From: Vitreoscilla massiliensis
GTDB lineage: Bacteria; Pseudomonadota; Gammaproteobacteria; Burkholderiales; Neisseriaceae
Reading direction: 5' to 3'
Assembly (NCBI RefSeq): GCF_001457815.1
Contig: NZ_LN898219.1
Coordinates: 124,001 to 188,000 of the forward strand
Length of the DNA: 64,000 nucleotides
Shown here: positions 45,270 to 53,454 of the stretch, piece by piece
Layout: every line of letters begins with the position of its first letter
Position numbering within the stretch: position 1 is the first letter of the stretch
Translations under genes and position numbers: made by a program
Notes under the pieces: model-generated
Told to the model about the DNA's origin: nothing
What the model saw: the letters and a program-made list of their open reading frames with translations, nothing else
The model's database searches: none

Positions 45270-45893
45270 ATGAGTTTGATTGCCTTATTAGAAGCATTTT
45301 TTACTGAGTATGGTTACATCGCGGTGTTTACCGTGTTGGTGGCCTGCGGTTTTGGTATTCCCATCCCTGAAGACGTGACTTTGGTGGTGGGCGGTATCAT
45401 GTCTGGCTTGGGCCACGCCAATGTGCATGTGATGGTGTTGGTGGGCATCGCAGGGGTGTTGGTCGGCGATGGCATGATGTTTGCCGCTGGCCGCATTTTT
45501 GGTCACCGCATCTTGCGCTTTCGTTTGGTGGCGCGGGTGATGACACCGAAGCGTTATGCGCAAGTGCAGGAAAAGTTTGAAAAATACGGCAATTGGGTGT
45601 TGTTTATCGCGCGTTTCCTTCCCGGTTTGCGCACACCCATCTTTATCTCCGCCGGCATCAGTGGCAAGGTTTCGTATTTGCGCTTTTTGCTGATGGATGG
45701 TTTTGCTGCCTTGATTTCCGTACCGGTGTGGGTGTATTTGGGTGATTTTGGTGCCGAAAACAGCGAGTGGCTGTGGCACAAAGTGCACCAATTCCAAATG
45801 GTCTTGTTTGTGTTCTTGGGTGTGGTGTTGCTGTATGTGGCTTACCGCTGGTGGAACAAACGCCAAAAAACCAAGATAGCAGAATCAAATTAA
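45270..45893 (+). CDS. DedA-family membrane protein
   Basis: A 207-residue protein with the VTT/DedA pattern: GFGIPIPEDVTLVVGGIMSG near the start, a G-rich span (GIAGVLVGDGMMFAAGRIFG), FIARFLPGLRTPIFISAG in the middle and C-terminal spans. DedA proteins act as lipid scramblases or flippases of the inner membrane. It starts 16 bases after glmM, probably in the same operon. Confidence 0.92.
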   Translation: MSLIALLEAFFTEYGYIAVFTVLVACGFGIPIPEDVTLVVGGIMSGLGHANVHVMVLVGIAGVLVGDGMMFAAGRIFGHRILRFRLVARVMTPKRYAQVQEKFEKYGNWVLFIARFLPGLRTPIFISAGISGKVSYLRFLLMDGFAALISVPVWVYLGDFGAENSEWLWHKVHQFQMVLFVFLGVVLLYVAYRWWNKRQKTKIAESN

Positions 45894-45909
45894 GCGTTTA
45901 TGTTCTTTA

Positions 45910-45943
45910 AAAAGCGGCCTGTAATTATTTACAGGCCGCTTTT
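45910..45943 (+). terminator. DUS-pair terminator after the dedA gene
   Basis: AAAAGCGGCCTGTAA and TTACAGGCCGCTTTT around a four-base loop, T-rich tail. Confidence 0.88.
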
Positions 45944-46040
45944 GTATGCGGTGTACACATTGTTCAAGCGCATATCTGAAGTGATATCGTCTAAGGTGAG
46001 AGTGCATGTCGAATTGGGTTTGATGGGGCTATAAAAGCAC

Positions 46041-46238
46041 TTACAGGCCGCTTATTTGTGATAGGTTATCACTGCATCAACAGAGGCTTAAAGCACCATA
46101 GAGTAAGGCGAGCGGCTTGCTGAGAGAGGCATGATGCGGCCTGTAATCCCTTTGGGGTGATGGTCATATTCCGCTATAACAGATGCAATGTATTGATGAG
46201 CAGCACATGAATACTTATATCGGAGGCTGTTGGTATTT
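46041..46238. repeat. 198-bp tandem repeat, unit 1
   Basis: The unit starts with TTACAGGCCGCTTATTTG, has a matching GCGGCCTGTAA at 46136-46146, and continues with a section ending in AACAGATGCAA and GAGCAGCA. Both DUS words keep the same position in unit 2, so the spacing is preserved exactly. No frame is conserved between the units. The 5' half could fold, as the two DUS words are complementary. Similarity is highest in the first 60 bases and fades after base 168. Confidence 0.85.
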
Positions 46239-46434
46239 TTACAGGCCGCTTATTTGTGATGGGTTATCACTGCATCAGCAGGTGCTTAAAGCACTATAGG
46301 GTAAGTCATGGAGCGTACAGGATGAGGTATAATGCGGCCTGTAAGCCATCTGTGGGCTAGCTAAGCCAAGTTCGGCTACAACAGATGCAACATACAGGTG
46401 AGCAGCAGAGTATCAAGGTGATGGTTGCTGAAAG
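46239..46434. repeat. 198-bp tandem repeat, unit 2
   Basis: Second unit at an offset of exactly 198 from unit 1, with the inner DUS word at 46334-46344. The middle part has diverged strongly (about 46310-46380), while the DUS words and TTTGTGATGGGTTATCACTG remain. It may be an RNA-coding or structural element; no protein is encoded. Confidence 0.85.
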
Positions 46435-46544
46435 CTACCCGTGATTTTAAGGCCAGACATCTAATGTTGTGGTCTTTATCATTGGTGCAAAATGCGATGA
46501 GTACATCTACTGAGTAACAGCATTCTCTTGTGTGCAAATACAAA

Positions 46545-46576
46545 AAAGCGGCCTGTAAATGTTTACAGGCCGCTTT
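46545..46576 (-). terminator. DUS-pair terminator after guaB
   Basis: AAAGCGGCCTGTAAA and complement, two-base loop; on the minus strand the stem is followed by six Ts. About 25 bases after the guaB stop. Confidence 0.88.
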
Positions 46577-46601
46577 ATCTATTGCATCAACTCATCACGG
46601 T

Positions 46602-48062
46602 TTAACGTGCGTGGTAGTTAGGTGCTTCTTTGGTGATTTGCACATCGTGTACATGCGATTCGTTCATGCCGGCTGCGGTGATTTCCACAAACTCAGCACG
46701 CTCGTGCATGGCCGCGATGGTTTCGCAACCCAAATAGCCCATGCTTGAACGCAAACCGCCCACCAATTGGTGGATGATGTTGGTGATAGGGCCTTTGTAA
46801 GGCACACGACCTTCGATGCCTTCTGGTACGTATTTGTCGGTGCTGGACACATTGTCTTGGAAGTAACGGTCAGAAGAGCCTTGGCTCATCGCGCCCAAAG
46901 AACCCATGCCGCGATACGATTTGTAAGAACGGCCTTGGTACAATTCGATTTCGCCAGGGGCTTCATCGGTACCGGCAAACATGCCGCCCAACATCACCGC
47001 AGATGCGCCGGCTGCCAAGGCTTTAGACACGTCGCCTGAGAAGCGGATGCCGCCGTCGGCAATCAAAGGCACACCGGTGCCTTTTAAGGCTTCAGACACA
47101 TTGTGGATGGCTGTTAATTGCGGTACGCCAACACCAGCGACGATGCGGGTGGTACAAATAGAGCCTGGGCCTATGCCGACTTTCACGCCGTCTGCACCAG
47201 CTGCCACCAAGTCACGCGCTGCTTGTGCCGTGGCGATGTTGCCGCCGATTACGTCGACTTGTGGGTAATGTTCTTTCACCCAACGCACACGGTCTATCAC
47301 GCCTTGGCTGTGGCCGTGAGCGGTGTCTACCACTATCACGTCTACGCCAGCAGCAACCAAAGCCGCGACGCGTTCGTCGGTTTCTGCGCCCACACCCACG
47401 GCCGCGCCCACGCGCAAACTGCCATTGGCATCTTTGTTGGCATTGGGGAAGGTCGAGGTTTTCAAAATGTCTTTAACCGTAATCAGGCCTTTTAATTCCC
47501 AATTTTCGTTGATGACCAAGACGCGTTCCACTTTATGGTCGTGCATCACATCGCGAGCGGCATCAATGCTGCTGCCTTCCATGACAGTCACCAAACGTTC
47601 TTTTGGTGTCATGATAGACGCGACGGTTTGATCCAAGCGTTTTTCAAAACGCAAGTCGCGGTTGGTCACGATGCCCACCACTTTGCCGTCTTCAATCACA
47701 GGCAAACCTGATACCTTGTGTTTGCGGGTCAAATCAATCAAATCACGCACCAACATATTGGGTGCAATGGTCACAGGCTCTTTCACCACGCCGCTTTCAT
47801 GGCGTTTGACTTTGGCGATGGCCTTGGCTTGGCGCTCAATGCTCATGTTTTTGTGCATGATGCCGATACCGCCTTCTTGGGCGATGGCAATGGCTAACTT
47901 GGCTTCGGTAACCGTGTCCATGGCGGCAGACACAAGAGGGATATTGAGAGAAATGTTGCGAGTGAGTGGGGTTTTGAGAGAGACGTCGCGCGGCAAAACG
48001 GTAGAATGAGCCGGTACCAGCAAAACGTCGTCGAAAGTGTAGGCTTTTTCGACAATGCGCAT
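46602..48062 (-). CDS. guaB: Inosine-5'-monophosphate dehydrogenase
   Basis: Oxidises IMP to XMP in guanine nucleotide synthesis. The 486-residue protein has the catalytic barrel (FDDVLLVPAHSTVLPRDVSL, the catalytic cysteine loop GPGSICTTRIVAGVG, and the flap YRGMGSLGAM) and two CBS domains inserted at about 93-205. The upstream 160 bases hold its promoter and that of the divergent DUF4124 gene. Confidence 0.97.
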   Translation of the reverse strand: MRIVEKAYTFDDVLLVPAHSTVLPRDVSLKTPLTRNISLNIPLVSAAMDTVTEAKLAIAIAQEGGIGIMHKNMSIERQAKAIAKVKRHESGVVKEPVTIAPNMLVRDLIDLTRKHKVSGLPVIEDGKVVGIVTNRDLRFEKRLDQTVASIMTPKERLVTVMEGSSIDAARDVMHDHKVERVLVINENWELKGLITVKDILKTSTFPNANKDANGSLRVGAAVGVGAETDERVAALVAAGVDVIVVDTAHGHSQGVIDRVRWVKEHYPQVDVIGGNIATAQAARDLVAAGADGVKVGIGPGSICTTRIVAGVGVPQLTAIHNVSEALKGTGVPLIADGGIRFSGDVSKALAAGASAVMLGGMFAGTDEAPGEIELYQGRSYKSYRGMGSLGAMSQGSSDRYFQDNVSSTDKYVPEGIEGRVPYKGPITNIIHQLVGGLRSSMGYLGCETIAAMHERAEFVEITAAGMNESHVHDVQITKEAPNYHAR

Positions 48063-48223
48063 TTCGAACTTCTTTCTTGGTCAACAATGCCGAATTGTAT
48101 CAAATTTGTTGGTTTGAGTTAAGCATTTTGCCAAAGTAAGACGTTTAACATGGCACATGGGTGTGGTTTATAGTTAAAATGGGAAGCTGTTGAACATAAT
48201 GATAACCATAGGGAATATTTGAC

Positions 48224-48703
48224 ATGATGAAATCCACAAAAACAGTGCTGAGTCTGGCTTTAATCAGTATGGTCGGCATGGCTTCAGCCAACGGTGTGTT
48301 TACTTGGAAAGGGAAAAGCGGTAACCAAGTGTATTCAGATACCCCGCGCAATTTGAGCACCAATAATGTCAGCACCATGAACATCCGCTCGCACACGGTG
48401 ACCAAAATCGAAACTCAGGCCAAATCAGACACCATACAAGGTGGTCAAATTGGCGTGGAAGGCGATGGCAAAGAGAAAAGTACCGCTGACCAACAAGCTG
48501 CACTGAATGCTAAAGTTGCCGCTGAAAATAAAAAATTAGAAGAAGAAAATAAAAAAATTGCAGAACAAAACAATAAAATGAATGAAGAAAATTGTACTCG
48601 AGCTAAAATTAATAAAAACAATGTTGAAACCGCGGGCCGAGTGAATGACCGTGAAAAATTATCGGCCAGTTACCAACAAGACATTGATCGCTATTGTAAA
48701 TAA
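48224..48703 (+). CDS. DUF4124-domain exported protein
   Basis: A 159-residue protein with a signal peptide (LSLALISMVGMASA), then the DUF4124 pattern FTWKGKSGNQVYSDTPR. A long Lys/Glu/Asn-rich coiled coil follows (about 85-125). Function unknown; periplasmic by prediction. Eight of the last residues repeat NDREKL-like charges. It is 13 bases before uvrC on the same strand, as in Neisseria. Confidence 0.82.
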   Translation: MMKSTKTVLSLALISMVGMASANGVFTWKGKSGNQVYSDTPRNLSTNNVSTMNIRSHTVTKIETQAKSDTIQGGQIGVEGDGKEKSTADQQAALNAKVAAENKKLEEENKKIAEQNNKMNEENCTRAKINKNNVETAGRVNDREKLSASYQQDIDRYCK

Positions 48704-48716
48704 TTTAGGAGGCTGA

Positions 48717-50543
48717 ATGTCGTTTGATCTTGCGACGTTTTTACAAAGCTTACCTCAGTTGCCCGGTGTGTATCGCATGTTGGATACGGCCGGGCAAGTG
48801 CTTTATGTGGGCAAAGCGGTGAATTTAAAACGCCGTGTCAGCAGTTATTTTCAAAAAACCGACTTGTCACCGCGCATCGTGTTGATGGTGAAGCAAGTTG
48901 CCAGCATCGAAATCACCGTCACCCGTTCTGAGGCGGAAGCCTTAATCTTGGAAAACAACCTGATTAAGGCCTTAAGTCCCAAGTACAACATTCTGTTTCG
49001 CGATGACAAGTCTTATCCTTATTTGATTTTCAGCGAACACGCTTACCCGCAAATGGCCTATCACCGTGGCAGTTTACATGGGATTAAGCAGTTTTTTGGA
49101 CCGTTTCCAAACGGTTATGCGGTGCGTCAAAGCATGGAAGTGCTGCAAAAAGTGTTTCAGCTGCGCACCTGTGAAGACACGGTGTTTGCACACCGTGACC
49201 GTGCGTGTTTATTGCACCAAATCAAACGCTGCAGCGCGCCGTGTATCGCGGCCATCAGCGCTGACGATTATGCCGACACCGTGCAGCAAGCGACGTGGTT
49301 CTTACAAGGCCGTACCGATGAATTGATGGCGCGTTTGCAAACGCAAATGCAGCAAGCAGCCGAGCAATTGGAATTTGAGCAAGCAGGCATGTTGCGCGAT
49401 CAAATCGTGGCACTGGGCGCTTTGCAATCGCAGCAATATGTGGACGTACAGGCCGGCAATAAGGTGCAAGACATTGATGTGTTGGCGGCAGTGGCTGAAC
49501 AAGGCATGGTGTGCATTCATTGGAGCAGCATCCGCGGTGGTCGCTTAATCGGCGACAAGAATTACTTTCCTGAGCAATTTGATGACTCGTGGCAAACCTT
49601 GCAGCAATCGGCGGAAAGCTTTGTGGCACAGCATTATTTGGGCCGCGACAAACCGCAAATCATCATCAGTGATTTTGTCATCCCTGAGAGTTTACAGGCC
49701 GCATTGAATCAAGAAGGGCACAAACTGGCTTACATCAACCAAACCACAGGGCAGCGCAAAGTGTGGTTGGAGATGGCCAGACAAAATGCCGTCATCGCCA
49801 TTACTCAAAAGCAACAACAGCACAGCTCGCAAATGCTGCGTTTGGATGCTTTGGCCGAAGTGTTGAACCTGCACGATTTGAATCGTTTGGAATGCTTCGA
49901 CATCAGCCATACCCAAGGCGAAGCGACTGTGGCCTCGTGTGTGGTGTATGACGAGGGGGCGATGCAGCCATCCCAATACCGCCGCTTTAACATTCAAACC
50001 GCCAAGGCAGGCGATGATTATGCCGCCATGCGCGAGGTGTTAACGCGCCGTTATGGCGGCCTGAAAGAAGCGGCTGCGAATGGAGAGACGGTGTTGTGGC
50101 CCGACGTGGTGTTAATCGATGGCGGCAAAGGGCAGGTGAGCATGGCGATGCAGGTGTGGGAAGACTTGGGTCTGAACATCACCATTTTGGGCATCGCCAA
50201 AGGGCCAGAGCGCAAAGCCGGTTTGGAAGAATTGATTTTGCCGCAAACGGGCGAGGTATTCCGTTTGCCCGATAACCATCCGGCATTGCATTTGTTGCAA
50301 ACCGTGCGCGATGAGTCGCACCGCTTTGCCATTACCGGCCACCGCAAGAAGCGCGCTAAGGCAAGAGTGCAGTCGAGTTTATTGGAAATACCGGGTGTGG
50401 GCGCCACGCGTCGCAAGAATTTGCTCACCCGCTTCGGTGGTTTACGCGGTATCATGGCGGCCAGTAAAGACGATATTGCTCAGGTTGAGGGCATCAGTAA
50501 CAGTTTGGCGCAGAAAATATACGACGCCTTACACACATCTTAA
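48717..50543 (+). CDS. uvrC: Excinuclease ABC subunit C
   Basis: Makes both incisions in nucleotide excision repair. The 608 residues show the GIY-YIG domain (LPGVYRMLDTAGQVLYVGKA), UVR motif (about 205-230), the RNase H-like endonuclease region (VVYDEGAMQPSQYRRFNI, then DVVLIDGGKGQ) and a C-terminal HhH domain (IPGVGATRRKNLL, then VEGISNSLAQKIYD). RBS AGGAGG precedes the ATG. Confidence 0.96.
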   Translation: MSFDLATFLQSLPQLPGVYRMLDTAGQVLYVGKAVNLKRRVSSYFQKTDLSPRIVLMVKQVASIEITVTRSEAEALILENNLIKALSPKYNILFRDDKSYPYLIFSEHAYPQMAYHRGSLHGIKQFFGPFPNGYAVRQSMEVLQKVFQLRTCEDTVFAHRDRACLLHQIKRCSAPCIAAISADDYADTVQQATWFLQGRTDELMARLQTQMQQAAEQLEFEQAGMLRDQIVALGALQSQQYVDVQAGNKVQDIDVLAAVAEQGMVCIHWSSIRGGRLIGDKNYFPEQFDDSWQTLQQSAESFVAQHYLGRDKPQIIISDFVIPESLQAALNQEGHKLAYINQTTGQRKVWLEMARQNAVIAITQKQQQHSSQMLRLDALAEVLNLHDLNRLECFDISHTQGEATVASCVVYDEGAMQPSQYRRFNIQTAKAGDDYAAMREVLTRRYGGLKEAAANGETVLWPDVVLIDGGKGQVSMAMQVWEDLGLNITILGIAKGPERKAGLEELILPQTGEVFRLPDNHPALHLLQTVRDESHRFAITGHRKKRAKARVQSSLLEIPGVGATRRKNLLTRFGGLRGIMAASKDDIAQVEGISNSLAQKIYDALHTS

Positions 50544-50556
50544 TTGAGACATCATC

Positions 50557-51123
50557 ATGAAGTGGAACATACCCATATTGTTAACTTGGTTGCGCGTGTG
50601 GCTCATCCCCGTGTTCACCATCTTGTTTTATCTGCCCAGCGATTGGATTGATTACCATACCGTCAATTGGTTGGGGGCCATGATTTTTGCCATCGCCGCG
50701 GTGACCGATTGGTTCGATGGCTATTTGGCGCGCAAATGGAACCAAACCTCCAGCTTCGGCGCTTTCCTAGACCCAGTGGCGGACAAATTGATGGTGGCGG
50801 TGGCCTTAATCTTGTTGGTGAGCTTGGGTCGTACTTATGCATTTTGCGCGATGATTATTATTGGTCGTGAAATCACCATTTCGGCTTTACGCGAATGGAT
50901 GGCGCAATTGGGACGGCGCAACAATGTCGCTGTAGCCCAAATTGGCAAGTTCAAAACCGCCGCGCAAATGGCCGCGATTGTATTGCTGCTCATAGGTTCT
51001 GAGAATTTTCACGGTTTGAATTTTATTTTAATCGGTAATATTTTAATGGGCATTGCGGTGATTTTGACTGTGTGGTCAATGTGTTACTATTTGAAGGTCG
51101 CTTTTGCCGATTTTAAAGAGTAG
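50557..51123 (+). CDS. pgsA: CDP-diacylglycerol--glycerol-3-phosphate 3-phosphatidyltransferase
   Basis: First committed step of phosphatidylglycerol synthesis, feeding cardiolipin synthase. The 188-residue, several-span protein contains the CDP-alcohol phosphotransferase motif (DWFDGYLARKWNQTSSFGAF followed by LDPVADK). It begins 13 bases after uvrC. The same gene pair occurs in many proteobacteria. Confidence 0.95.
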   Translation: MKWNIPILLTWLRVWLIPVFTILFYLPSDWIDYHTVNWLGAMIFAIAAVTDWFDGYLARKWNQTSSFGAFLDPVADKLMVAVALILLVSLGRTYAFCAMIIIGREITISALREWMAQLGRRNNVAVAQIGKFKTAAQMAAIVLLLIGSENFHGLNFILIGNILMGIAVILTVWSMCYYLKVAFADFKE

Positions 51124-51142
51124 TTTTTTTTATGAAAAACGC

Positions 51143-51170
51143 TTGACGTCAGGATTATAAGCTTTATAAT
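51143..51170 (+). promoter_or_regulatory. Promoter of the tRNA operon
   Basis: TTGACG at 51143-51148 and TATAAT at 51165-51170 with a 16-base spacer, about 40 bases before the first tRNA. Confidence 0.8.
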
Positions 51171-51210
51171 ACGCATCTCTTTCAGGCAGCAGTGATTAAC
51201 GAAAGCCTAA

Positions 51211-51286
51211 GCGGGAATAGCTCAGTTGGTAGAGCGCAACCTTGCCAAGGTTGAGGTCGCGAGTTCGAGACTCGTTTCCCGCTCCA
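51211..51286 (+). tRNA. tRNA-Gly (GCC), copy 1
   Basis: Full cloverleaf of 76 bases with encoded CCA. The anticodon loop is TTGCCAA. Identical to three further copies. Confidence 0.96.
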
Positions 51287-51334
51287 TCGTAAGATTCAGC
51301 GAGGTGGGTTAAATGTTAATCAGTTGTGTGAAGT

Positions 51335-51410
51335 GCGGGAATAGCTCAGTTGGTAGAGCGCAACCTTGCCAAGGTTGAGGTCGCGAGTTCGAGACTCGTT
51401 TCCCGCTCCA
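51335..51410 (+). tRNA. tRNA-Gly (GCC), copy 2
   Basis: Identical in all 76 bases to copy 1; the spacers differ. Confidence 0.96.
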
Positions 51411-51439
51411 AAGATTTTAGCAGTATGCAGTTTAGTCAT

Positions 51440-51515
51440 GCGGGAATAGCTCAGTTGGTAGAGCGCAACCTTGCCAAGGTTGAGGTCGCGAGTTCGAGAC
51501 TCGTTTCCCGCTCCA
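51440..51515 (+). tRNA. tRNA-Gly (GCC), copy 3
   Basis: Identical in all 76 bases to copy 1. Confidence 0.96.
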
Positions 51516-51551
51516 CTGAATCTGAATACGCACGGCAATACCAAGTTTTAC

Positions 51552-51627
51552 GCGGGAATAGCTCAGTTGGTAGAGCGCAACCTTGCCAAGGTTGAGGTCG
51601 CGAGTTCGAGACTCGTTTCCCGCTCCA
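51552..51627 (+). tRNA. tRNA-Gly (GCC), copy 4
   Basis: Identical in all 76 bases to copy 1. Confidence 0.96.
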
Positions 51628-51673
51628 AGTTGTAAATCTGATAGATAAAACCACATCTATTAAGATGCAGTAA

Positions 51674-51747
51674 GGCGGGATGGCAGAGTGGTTATGCAGC
51701 GGCCTGCAAAGCCGTGGACGCCGGTTCGATTCCGACTCCCGCCTCCA
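51674..51747 (+). tRNA. tRNA-Cys (GCA)
   Basis: 74 bases with CCA. Acceptor GGCGGGA/TCCCGCC, anticodon loop CTGCAAA, normal T-loop TTCGATT. Confidence 0.95.
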
Positions 51748-51785
51748 GTTAGCAAACTGGTTTCAGTTCTTGAAACCATATTTAT

Positions 51786-51860
51786 GGCGGGGGGGGAGAG
51801 GGACTATGCCACAGTTTGCAAAGCTGTGCAGGCCGGTTTAAATCCGCGCCCCCGCCTCCA
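51786..51860 (+). pseudogene. Altered second tRNA-Cys-like gene (GCA)
   Basis: The acceptor stem GGCGGGG/CCCCGCC and the anticodon arm (ACAGT, loop TTGCAAA, GCTGT) are intact, and CCA is encoded. The T-loop TTCGATT has become TTTAAAT, two of five T-stem pairs are broken, and the D-arm is purine-rich (GGGGGAGAGGGAC) without the usual loop. It is either a decaying duplicate of the tRNA-Cys upstream or a remodelled minor tRNA kept for another use. The paired acceptor changes favour selection on that stem. Confidence 0.65.
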
Positions 51861-51873
51861 GTTTTAAAGTGTT

Positions 51874-51963
51874 GCCCGGGTGGTGAAATAGGTAGACACA
51901 ACGGACTTAAAATCCGTCGGCCCTAATACGGCCGTGCCGGTTCGATTCCGGCCCCGGGCACCA
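51874..51963 (+). tRNA. tRNA-Leu (UAA)
   Basis: A 90-base class II tRNA with long variable arm (CGGCCCTAATACGGCCG), anticodon loop CTTAAAA and encoded CCA. Likely part of the prophage attachment site. Confidence 0.93.
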
Positions 51964-51989
51964 TCAAAACATAGCAATATCAATAGTTT

Positions 51990-52016
51990 AAGCCGCTTAA
52001 GTAAGCGGCTTTTTGT
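51990..52016 (+). terminator. Terminator of the tRNA operon
   Basis: AAGCCGCTTA and TAAGCGGCTT with a short loop, followed by TTTGTTTG. Confidence 0.9.
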
Positions 52017-52034
52017 TTGCTTTTCTTCTTTGTT

Positions 52035-52066
52035 TTGTTCTACATTTTGCTTCTTGTTCTACATTT
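52035..52066. repeat. Direct repeats near the prophage end (possible integrase arm sites)
   Basis: TTGTTCTACATTT occurs at 52035-52047 and again at 52054-52066, a 19-base period. A related TTGTTCTACA lies at 53176-53185 at the other side of the integrase gene. Such repeats near attL are typical of integrase arm-type sites. Confidence 0.55.
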
Positions 52067-52074
52067 CCCCTGTA

Positions 52075-53190
52075 TTAAGCCTTGTTTTGTAGTGAATTTG
52101 GTGTCACCAATTTGCCCAAACGGTGGCGAATATACTCACCTGTCATCAGTTGATTACTGTGGCCAAGTAGGTTTCTTGCGGCTTCAATTCCTGCATTTTC
52201 GTCGGCATCGGTTGCAGCTTTTGCGCGTAAATCTCTAAACTGAAAACTGTCTTTCGGTATGCCTGCTTTTTCACGCGCTCGATTCATACCACCACTAAGC
52301 ATGTCATAAGTTAACGGCCGACCAGCCTCACGTTTCCGACCTTTGTTTACAAATAAATAATCATGGGTAACATTGCCACGTTCAACCAGTAAGGTTTCGA
52401 CCAAGGCTTTTAAGTCGCCAGTCAAAGCAATGCGTACTTTGGTTTTAACTTTGTTTTGTTGAATCCACAACGCACCATCTTGCAAGTCTGAAACCTTGAT
52501 TTTCAAAACGTCTGCCACACGCTGGCCGATAAAATAAGCCACTAGCATCACATCTTTGATGTGTTCATCCGCAGCATCAAACAGCTTCCAAAACAAATCA
52601 TCGGTTACATACACATCGCGGCCCTGTTCTTTAAAGCCTCTGATACCCTTACATGGGTTTTCATTGGTTGTGTAATCCCATTCTCGTGCCTTGTTGAAAA
52701 TGTGAGAGAACAAAGCGCGCTCGCGGTTGGCCCTTGTCTGTGCAGTCTTGCCCCGCCAGTCCAAGTATTCACGAATATGAACGGGCTTGATTGAATCAAT
52801 TGGGGCAGGGGGATTATCAAAGAATTTCAACAGCCAGCCCAATTCGGAAATATTGTCTTTTTGAGTGCGGGGTGCTTTGATCGGGATAACCTCTTTTAAA
52901 TACCGGTCGGCCACCACTTTGAAAGTCGTGGCATCACTGATGCTTTTTTCCAAGCTGTCTTGGTTGTACTCACGTTCATACTCAGCATATTTTTTTAAAG
53001 CTTCCAAATAATTGCCGCCCAAAGCCAGCCATTTGCGCGGTTTGGTGCAAGTGTCATAATAAAAGTACACATTGCCTTTTAATGTGGTTTTGCTGCGCAT
53101 GCGTGGCAATAAAGTTGGCTTTGTCATTGGGGGCAATCTGATGGTATTGGATGCTTTAAAATAATGATGCTGGATTTGTTCTACAACCAT
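52075..53190 (-). CDS. int: Phage tyrosine recombinase integrase
   Basis: Integrates and excises the prophage. The 371-residue protein has an N-terminal arm-binding part, a SAM-like core-binding domain (about 95-185) and the catalytic domain: Arg in YFIGQRVADVL, the FRDLRAKAA segment that contains the second Arg region, LLGHSNQLMTGEYI with His and the nucleophilic Tyr. AGGGG is close to the ATG at 53190; an internal ATG at 53127 is an alternative start. Its 3' end faces tRNA-Leu. Confidence 0.93.
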   Translation of the reverse strand: MVVEQIQHHYFKASNTIRLPPMTKPTLLPRMRSKTTLKGNVYFYYDTCTKPRKWLALGGNYLEALKKYAEYEREYNQDSLEKSISDATTFKVVADRYLKEVIPIKAPRTQKDNISELGWLLKFFDNPPAPIDSIKPVHIREYLDWRGKTAQTRANRERALFSHIFNKAREWDYTTNENPCKGIRGFKEQGRDVYVTDDLFWKLFDAADEHIKDVMLVAYFIGQRVADVLKIKVSDLQDGALWIQQNKVKTKVRIALTGDLKALVETLLVERGNVTHDYLFVNKGRKREAGRPLTYDMLSGGMNRAREKAGIPKDSFQFRDLRAKAATDADENAGIEAARNLLGHSNQLMTGEYIRHRLGKLVTPNSLQNKA

Positions 53191-53211
53191 AACCCCTATA
53201 TAGGATTATGG

Positions 53212-53448
53212 TCACTTAATCACATTTGATTTCCACGCCGTGCGCGGTTTTTTACCTGCTGTACTAGCTGTCATGGTTCCGATGAATATGGCACGGGCCA
53301 CAATCGGGCGGCCTGCGGCATTCGGTGTAAAAGGGATGCCTATTTCTGCCAAGCGTATTGCTTGATTTTTGTGGCGCTTGTATCCGGTCAATGTTTCCAC
53401 CTCGTCAGCGGTCAAAAATAATGGCTCTATGGTTTCCATTGCTTTCAC
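53212..53448 (-). CDS. DUF4224-family protein
   Basis: A 78-residue protein with the DUF4224 pattern: FLTADEVETLTGYKRHKNQ and GIPFTPNAAGRPIV. Members are usually encoded next to phage integrases and are thought to be small DNA-binding (excisionase-like) proteins. Its position 21 bases upstream of the integrase fits. Confidence 0.82.
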   Translation of the reverse strand: MKAMETIEPLFLTADEVETLTGYKRHKNQAIRLAEIGIPFTPNAAGRPIVARAIFIGTMTASTAGKKPRTAWKSNVIK

Positions 53449-53454
53449 CTCCTT

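Noticed and set aside
680..46576. Repeated GCGGCCTGTAA pairs taken as a CRISPR array or insertion-sequence ends
   Set aside because: They are scattered singly at gene ends with no regular spacers and no transposase, fitting uptake-sequence hairpins.
51320..51656. Antisense frames over the tRNA-Gly genes giving repeated peptides
   Set aside because: They are translations of the repeated tRNA sequence, not genes.
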